Shown here piece by piece: positions 6,416 to 10,000 of a stretch of DNA of 10,000 bases. The notes beneath the pieces are model-generated. The model was given only the letters and a program-made list of their open reading frames with translations. It did not search any database and had not been told where the DNA came from. Numbering within the stretch: position 1 is the stretch's first letter; each line of letters begins with the position of its first letter. The stretch comes from Penaeus vannamei. Taxonomy: Eukaryota > Arthropoda > Malacostraca > Decapoda > Penaeidae. The DNA is taken from contig NC_091574.1 of assembly GCF_042767895.1 (NCBI RefSeq), forward strand, positions 25,609,796-25,619,795, in the 5' to 3' direction. The translations under genes were made by a program, and so were the position numbers.

Positions 6416-6500
6416 GGGGGAGATGTGGGGAATGGGGAGGGGGGAGGGAGAGGTGGAGAAGGGAAAGAGGAAGGGGGAGGAGGGAAAGGGAAGGGGAGGG
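6416..6500 (+). repeat. G-rich purine tract, potential G-quadruplexes
   Basis: About 85 bases with only a few T, made of G2-G6 runs separated by A or GA. It meets the G-quadruplex pattern several times on the plus strand and is a homopurine tract. Confidence 0.75.
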
Positions 6501-6544
6501 TTTGTCTGTCGGCTGACAAACTGGGGCTTCCTTATTACCCGCAG

Positions 6545-6656
6545 GGACAGTAATTAATCATTCCCCGCTTGTAATTGGCACGGAGAGGGAACATGGCGAT
6601 GGTGTCGGCGCACGCCCCTTGCTTGCCCTGGGATCACGCCCATCATCATCAAAAGA
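6545..6656 (+). CDS. Candidate exon with start codon
   Basis: CTTCCTTATTACCCGCAG is a good acceptor and AAAAGA|GTGAGT a strong donor, giving a 112-nt exon. ATG at 6593 (GGGAACATGGCG, A at -3, G at +4) has an in-frame TAA upstream inside the exon and starts a frame reading MAMVSAHAPCLPWDHAHHHQ, then K, reaching the donor in phase 1. Third positions are G/C-biased in this frame. A second frame is open across the whole exon (ACAGTAATT... giving TVINHSPLVIGTEREHGDGV and onward), so an internal coding exon is also possible. Unspliced, the ATG frame would run into a Gly/Ala-rich stretch and stop after about 43 codons. The HHH cluster and the absence of charged blocks give no family clue. The CpG block 700 bases upstream could be its promoter. 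Confidence 0.33.
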
Positions 6657-6730
6657 GTGAGTTTGATGCTGGTGGGGGATCCGGCGAGGGTGGCGCGGCG
6701 GCGTCAGCGGACCGGCGGCGGTGACGGCAG

Positions 6731-6751
6731 CGGCGGCGGCGGCGGCGGCGG
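6731..6751. repeat. (CGG)7 trinucleotide repeat
   Basis: Seven CGG units preceded by interrupted copies (6712-6721, GACGGCAG). It sits just 3' of the candidate start-codon exon, in a GC-rich stretch (6660-6760). Confidence 0.95.
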
Positions 6752-6835
6752 TGGCGCTTGTGGGATCGGTAGGCTGTGGCTGTGACGCCTTAACAAATCG
6801 TTGTGGTCACTGCCTCGGGTCCTCAGACCATTATT

Positions 6836-6860
6836 GGTGGGGGGGAGGGGGAGGGGGTGG
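6836..6860 (+). repeat. Potential G-quadruplex
   Basis: Runs of seven, five and five G separated by single A, flanked by GG. The G7 run can supply two G3 runs, giving four stacked strands with very short loops on the plus strand. Confidence 0.6.
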
Positions 6861-7188
6861 CAGGTGCGAAGAAATGAGTAGGCTCTAGGCAGACCGCCCT
6901 GGATGTGTAGGGAAGACCAGACAAACACGTTGCGGATCGGCGTGGCTAGAGGCACCGTGCTCCTCAGACTATTTTAATTACCTTCTTGTCAGGTCTCTGC
7001 TCATGCGAGGGGCACTGAGGGAAAATGATAGAAGTTCAGTCCGGGTAAAAGCGACACGAATCCGCTGCAGGAGATGATTACCGGTTTGACTTGTAAAAGT
7101 TAATCAGAAGTGGATTTGCCCGTTAATGGCTCGACCTCTTGCCGAGTTGTCCGTCTATCTATGCATCTTCATTTTGCCCATACCATTT
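6861..7188. other. Stretch without a supported gene
   Basis: Contains an acceptor-like TTTTAATTACCTTCTTGTCAG ending at 6992 followed by a short open frame (SLLMRGALRENDRSSVR) to a weak GTAAAA donor at 7045. The phase agrees with no neighbouring candidate exon, so it is not called. Nothing else of note. Confidence 0.5.
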
Positions 7189-7753
<565 letters not shown>

Positions 7754-7776
7754 GCAAACTCACACGCACACGCACG

Positions 7777-8132
7777 AAGTAGTGAAGTAGTTTAGTAATT
7801 ATCCAACTATGCGGCATGCATTGCTGGTGCAAGCGTATTCCCCCATGCTGATGCTTGCAAGGCGTGGTGCTCATAAAAGTCAAAAGTATCTCCCAGAAGA
7901 CAGAAGTTCCACAAAAAAGTTTGTTTTAATGTCTCTTTAAAAACGGTATGCGTGAGGCAGAGCTCGTAAAGCGGTCGAGACGCCAAAAGTTGTCGCCGGC
8001 CTCGGGGTTGCACAGCTGAGAGCGGTGGCGAGACGGGTCGCTCTTTCCCTTCCTCGAGCTTGCATGATGGTCCGCTGACGAGCTCCGTCCGTTGCCAGGG
8101 ACGAGGGGGCGGGGGGTCGCTGGCTTCGTTCC
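7777..8132. other. Unique spacer between opposite-strand repeats
   Basis: About 350 bases of unique sequence between the pyrimidine tract to the left and the purine tract to the right. No supported ORF on the plus strand. Minus-strand frames of 215-344 codons enter from the purine block (Phe/Leu/Ser-rich) and are repeat-driven, though their last 60-90 codons lie in unique sequence here. Confidence 0.5.
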
Positions 8133-8614
8133 GAGGAGGAGGAGGAGGAGAAAAAAAATAATGAAAGAAAAGGAAAAGAAAAAGAGGAAGAAGGGAAAGG
8201 AGAATAAAAATAAAAAGTTTGAAGGAGAAGGAGAAGAAAAAGGTGAAGAAGGGAAGGAGAAGAAAAAGAGGAAGAAGGGAAGGAGAAGAAAAAGAAAAAG
8301 AGGAAGAAGGGAAGGAGAAGGAGAAGAAAAAGAAAAAGAAGATGCAGGGGAAGGAGAATAAAGAGAAAAAGAAAAAAAGACGGGGAAGGAGAAGGAGAAG
8401 AAAAGAAAAGATGAAGAAGTGGAAGGAGAAGAAAAAGAAAAAGATGAAGAAGGAGAAGAAAAAGAAAAAGAAAAAAAAGAAGGGGAAGGAGAAGGAGAAG
8501 AAAAAGAAAAAGATGAAGAAGTGGAAGGAGAAGAAAAAGAAAAAGATGAAGAAGGGGAAGGAGGAGGAGAAGAAAAAAGTACAAGAAAAAGGAAAAGGAG
8601 GAGAAGTAGGAGGA
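8133..8614. repeat. Purine-only GGA/GAA/GAAAAG tract with internal duplications
   Basis: About 480 bases of nearly pure A/G. A variable unit of the type GGAAGGAGAAGAAAAAGAGG repeats irregularly, and a 48-base stretch beginning near 8406 is repeated almost exactly near 8508, 102 bases later. Plus-strand frames read as Lys/Glu-rich runs, minus frames as Phe/Ser/Leu-rich runs; neither is a believable gene. AATAAA at 8357 is part of the repeat. Confidence 0.95.
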
Positions 8615-8660
8615 CGGCGAGTTTTGATATATTGTGAAGGACTAAGGATTTGCTGTAGAA

Positions 8661-8706
8661 GGGGGAGGTGGGGGGGGGGGGGTAACTCGGGGGTTGGCGG
8701 TGGGTG
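8661..8706 (+). repeat. G13 run and potential G-quadruplex
   Basis: GGGGGAGGT is followed by thirteen G (8670-8682), then TAACTC, G5, and GGCGGTGGGTGG. Strong quadruplex potential, and a run likely to be error-prone in sequencing. Confidence 0.75.
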
Positions 8707-8871
8707 GCCGAAGATGTTCGTCGCTAATGGTTGTTCTGTCATGCCTGGTGGGAAACCCCCCGCTGGCCCCTCCCGTCGCCCCCCCCTCCCCCCCTCTTCC
8801 CTTCCTCTTCTTAATGCCCCTTCCTTTCCTCCTCTGCTCATTCTTATTCCTCGTCAATTTTTCTTGTCAAG

Positions 8872-9019
8872 AGAGGAAAATCTTTTGAGACATATGTATA
8901 TATTGATAAAACTCACGACTTGGCCCCAGGTTGGCCATGTTAAATGTCTTGGCCAGCGGTCTCTTAGACGTAATAATTACTACCTGGTAAATTCGGATGA
9001 CGTCTATAGGATATGTTAG
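8872..9019 (+). CDS. Candidate exon, 49 codons
   Basis: A pyrimidine-rich lead (TTATTCCTCGTCAATTTTTCTTGTCAAG) ends at 8871. From 8873 the frame runs EENLLRHMYILIKLTTWPQV, then GHVKCLGQRSLRRNNYYLVN and SDDVYRIC, to TAG at 9017-9019. Residue composition is balanced, with hydrophobic, basic and aromatic residues alternating, unlike the low-complexity neighbours. The same frame is open upstream through the purine repeat, so the open frame does not by itself mark the exon start. Its end overlaps the start of the candidate exon at 9013-9063 in a different frame, so both cannot be coding in one simple transcript. An alternative donor is CTG|GTAAAT at about 8987. No family recognised; chance remains likely. 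Confidence 0.2.
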
Positions 9020-9063
9020 TAGATCGAGATTTGTTAATTCATTTGCACTCTAATGAACAGCGT
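9013..9063 (+). CDS. Candidate exon upstream of a 73-nt intron
   Basis: ATG at 9013 (in-frame TAG at 9007) opens MLVDRDLLIHLHSNEQR and reaches a strong donor CGT|GTGAGT at 9064 in phase 0. Spliced to 9137 the frame continues for 31 more codons to a stop, giving a 48-residue product; alternatively this is an internal exon beginning after the AG at 9008-9009, though that acceptor has almost no pyrimidine tract. Unspliced, the frame runs through the intron as a hydrophobic tail and stops after 42 codons. Codon use is AT-rich, unlike the next exon. Confidence 0.25.
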
Positions 9064-9136
9064 GTGAGTAGTCAAGGAAACTGCTTGCCTTTCTTTCTCG
9101 GCTTTATTTATTTATTGGTTACCCCCCCCTCCCCAG

Positions 9137-9232
9137 CATAAGACGCTCCTGCACAAACCGGCGTCGTCGGGAGAGTCCGCGCTGGACGCAGAGGCACAGC
9201 TGTTCCCCGTGGGCGTACATAAGCCACCGTAA
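9137..9232 (+). CDS. Candidate terminal coding exon
   Basis: The preceding tract (TTTCTTTCTCGGC, later CCCCCCCTCCCCAG) is a strong acceptor. Frame 0 reads HKTLLHKPASSGESALDAEA, then QLFPVGVHKPP and TAA at 9230-9232; third positions are mostly G/C (about three quarters). It joins in phase with the GTGAGT donor at 9064 across a 73-nt intron, a normal length for small arthropod introns. A weaker option is that the exon is internal, ending at CC|GTAAAT (9229). Another frame is also open (IRRSCTNRR...), but has the Arg/Cys-rich look of a shadow frame. No family recognised and no AATAAA follows within 500 bases. Confidence 0.33.
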   Translation, partial: HKTLLHKPASSGESALDAEAQLFPVGVHKPP

Positions 9233-9599
9233 ATTACTTTTTATCAACAATTCATCAGGATTATTTTAAGCCCCGAGGAAGACGTCCTATTAGTCCTCGT
9301 TTCGCTCTCCTCGCGGCGATGCCCCCGCCCACCTCCGCCCGACGCCGCCCGCCGCTACCTGTCGCTACCGCCCATCCCAACGCTCCTTATTATTTTCAAT
9401 TTTCTTCTGTTGACTGGAATTTTTTTTTTAACATTATTATCTTATTTTTTCTGTTTTTTTTTCCTGGCATTATTTTTCCGCACGATTTTTTTCTTTCCTT
9501 TATGGCCCCTTTTCTTCCTTGGCCCATCAAGAAGCCGCTGCGACCGATTCCTTCTCCTTCCTCCACCTAGCACTCTCCTGCCTCACCCCCCCCCCCCAG
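9233..9599. other. Stretch without a supported gene
   Basis: Could be 3' untranslated or intronic. Contains a small inverted repeat CGAGGA (9274-9279)...TCCTCG (9294-9299), T-rich tracts at 9420-9500 and C12 at 9586-9597. No canonical poly(A) signal on the plus strand. Confidence 0.45.
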
Positions 9600-9712
9600 G
9601 CAGGTCCTCGAGGTCCCCCGCGGCGCCCTCTCGAGTGCCCTTCTCCTCACTTGTGGCAGAGGAACCGAGTGGGTGCGTGGAGGGCGGCGGAGGCTTAGGC
9701 TTGGGACTCTAA
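9600..9712 (+). CDS. Candidate C-terminal exon
   Basis: CTCA plus C12 and AG (9598-9599) form an acceptor. The frame GC|AGG... reads RSSRSPAAPSRVPFSSLVAE, then EPSGCVEGGGGLGLGL, and TAA at 9710-9712. The Ser/Pro/Gly-rich tail would be disordered. All three plus frames are open over much of this GC-rich stretch, so openness is weak evidence; a shifted frame reads QVLEVPRGALSSALLLTCGR. An alternative acceptor is GCAG|GT at 9603-9604. If 9137-9228 is internal, CC|GTAAAT could join here in the shifted frame. Confidence 0.2.
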
Positions 9713-9777
9713 GGCTCTGGACATGCTGGTCACTGCCCTCCTGCTCTTTGGAGAAGCTATTAGGTCGCCCTGCAGGT

Positions 9778-9780
<3 letters not shown>

Positions 9781-9872
<92 letters not shown>
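9781..9872. repeat. (CT)46 microsatellite
   Basis: Ninety-two uninterrupted bases of CT directly after CTGCAGGTTGT. Confidence 0.99.
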
Positions 9873-9873
<1 letters not shown>

Positions 9874-9875
<2 letters not shown>

Positions 9876-9912
9876 TCTTCTTCTTCTTCTTCTTCTTCTT
9901 CTTCTTCTTCTT
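9874..9912. repeat. (CTT)13 microsatellite
   Basis: Thirty-nine bases of CTT (AAG on the minus strand) immediately following (CT)46, then pyrimidine-only sequence (9913-9996) to the window end. Confidence 0.98.
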
Positions 9913-10000
9913 CCCCTTCACTTCTTCTTTCTCCCCCTTCCTATCCTCCTCCCTCTCTTTCTCCCTCTTCCCCCTCTCCTTCCCCATCTCCTCCCCTTAG

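Noticed and set aside
6993..7044. Possible exon after TTGTCAG
   Set aside because: Acceptor is fair, but the GTAAAA donor is weak and the phase fits no neighbour; the other two frames stop quickly.
7807..8841. 344- and 215-codon minus ORFs rich in Phe/Ser/Leu, resembling membrane proteins
   Set aside because: The hydrophobic runs are the reverse strand of GAA/GGA repeats; they have no turn or loop variety and no family resemblance.
8219..8870. Lys/Glu-rich plus ORF resembling a charged coiled-coil protein
   Set aside because: The charged part is the purine repeat; only the tail after 8872 looks different, and that is treated separately.
9760..9987. Lys/Arg/Glu-rich minus ORF
   Set aside because: Read through (AG)46 and (AAG)13; repeat artefact.

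Overview
This is almost certainly nuclear DNA from an animal, most likely an arthropod; a decapod crustacean is my best guess. The basis is very long pure (CT)n and (CA)n arrays, 23-25 bp pyrimidine minisatellites, no dense gene packing, no ribosome-binding-site/operon structure, many intron-type splice signals, and an arthropod-type initiator match (TCAGTT). No protein family, RNA gene, transposon or CRISPR array can be recognised. The species assignment is inference.

Layout. Bases 1-1600 are unique sequence with small inverted repeats, two TATA-like sites and a possible minus-strand terminal exon (1394-1579). Bases 1600-3750 are CpG-rich in the second half and carry a 245-codon ORF (2425-3162), a 12-bp palindrome holding a CRE core (3196-3207), an initiator match and a 114-codon ORF with a good start context (3401-3745). 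Bases 3796-4617 are pyrimidine-only repeats with (TC)35. Bases 4620-5540 hold a possible 39-nt microexon and a possible 3' end with paired AATAAA signals. Bases 5550-5860 are a GC/CpG-rich block that could be a promoter. Bases 6053-6092 and 6545-6656 are two candidate plus-strand exons with good splice sites; the second has a start codon. Bases 7189-7752 are a pyrimidine tract ending in (CT)44(CA)48. Bases 8133-8614 are the opposite, a purine-only GAA/GGA tract. Bases 8872-9232 and 9600-9712 hold candidate C-terminal exons, one pair split by a 73-nt intron. The window ends in (CT)46(CTT)13.

A cautious working model is two plus-strand transcription units, one ending near 5525 and a second starting in the 5550-5860 CpG block and running rightward through simple-sequence introns. 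Exon phases do not all agree, so this model is a hypothesis. Every exon call here is ab initio (splice signal plus open frame) and has low confidence. The repeats are certain. The most interesting site is 6031-6092, which resembles a recursive-splicing ratchet point: an acceptor immediately followed by a donor motif, with a second donor 40 nt downstream. I found no evidence of a new defence, mobile or catalytic system.
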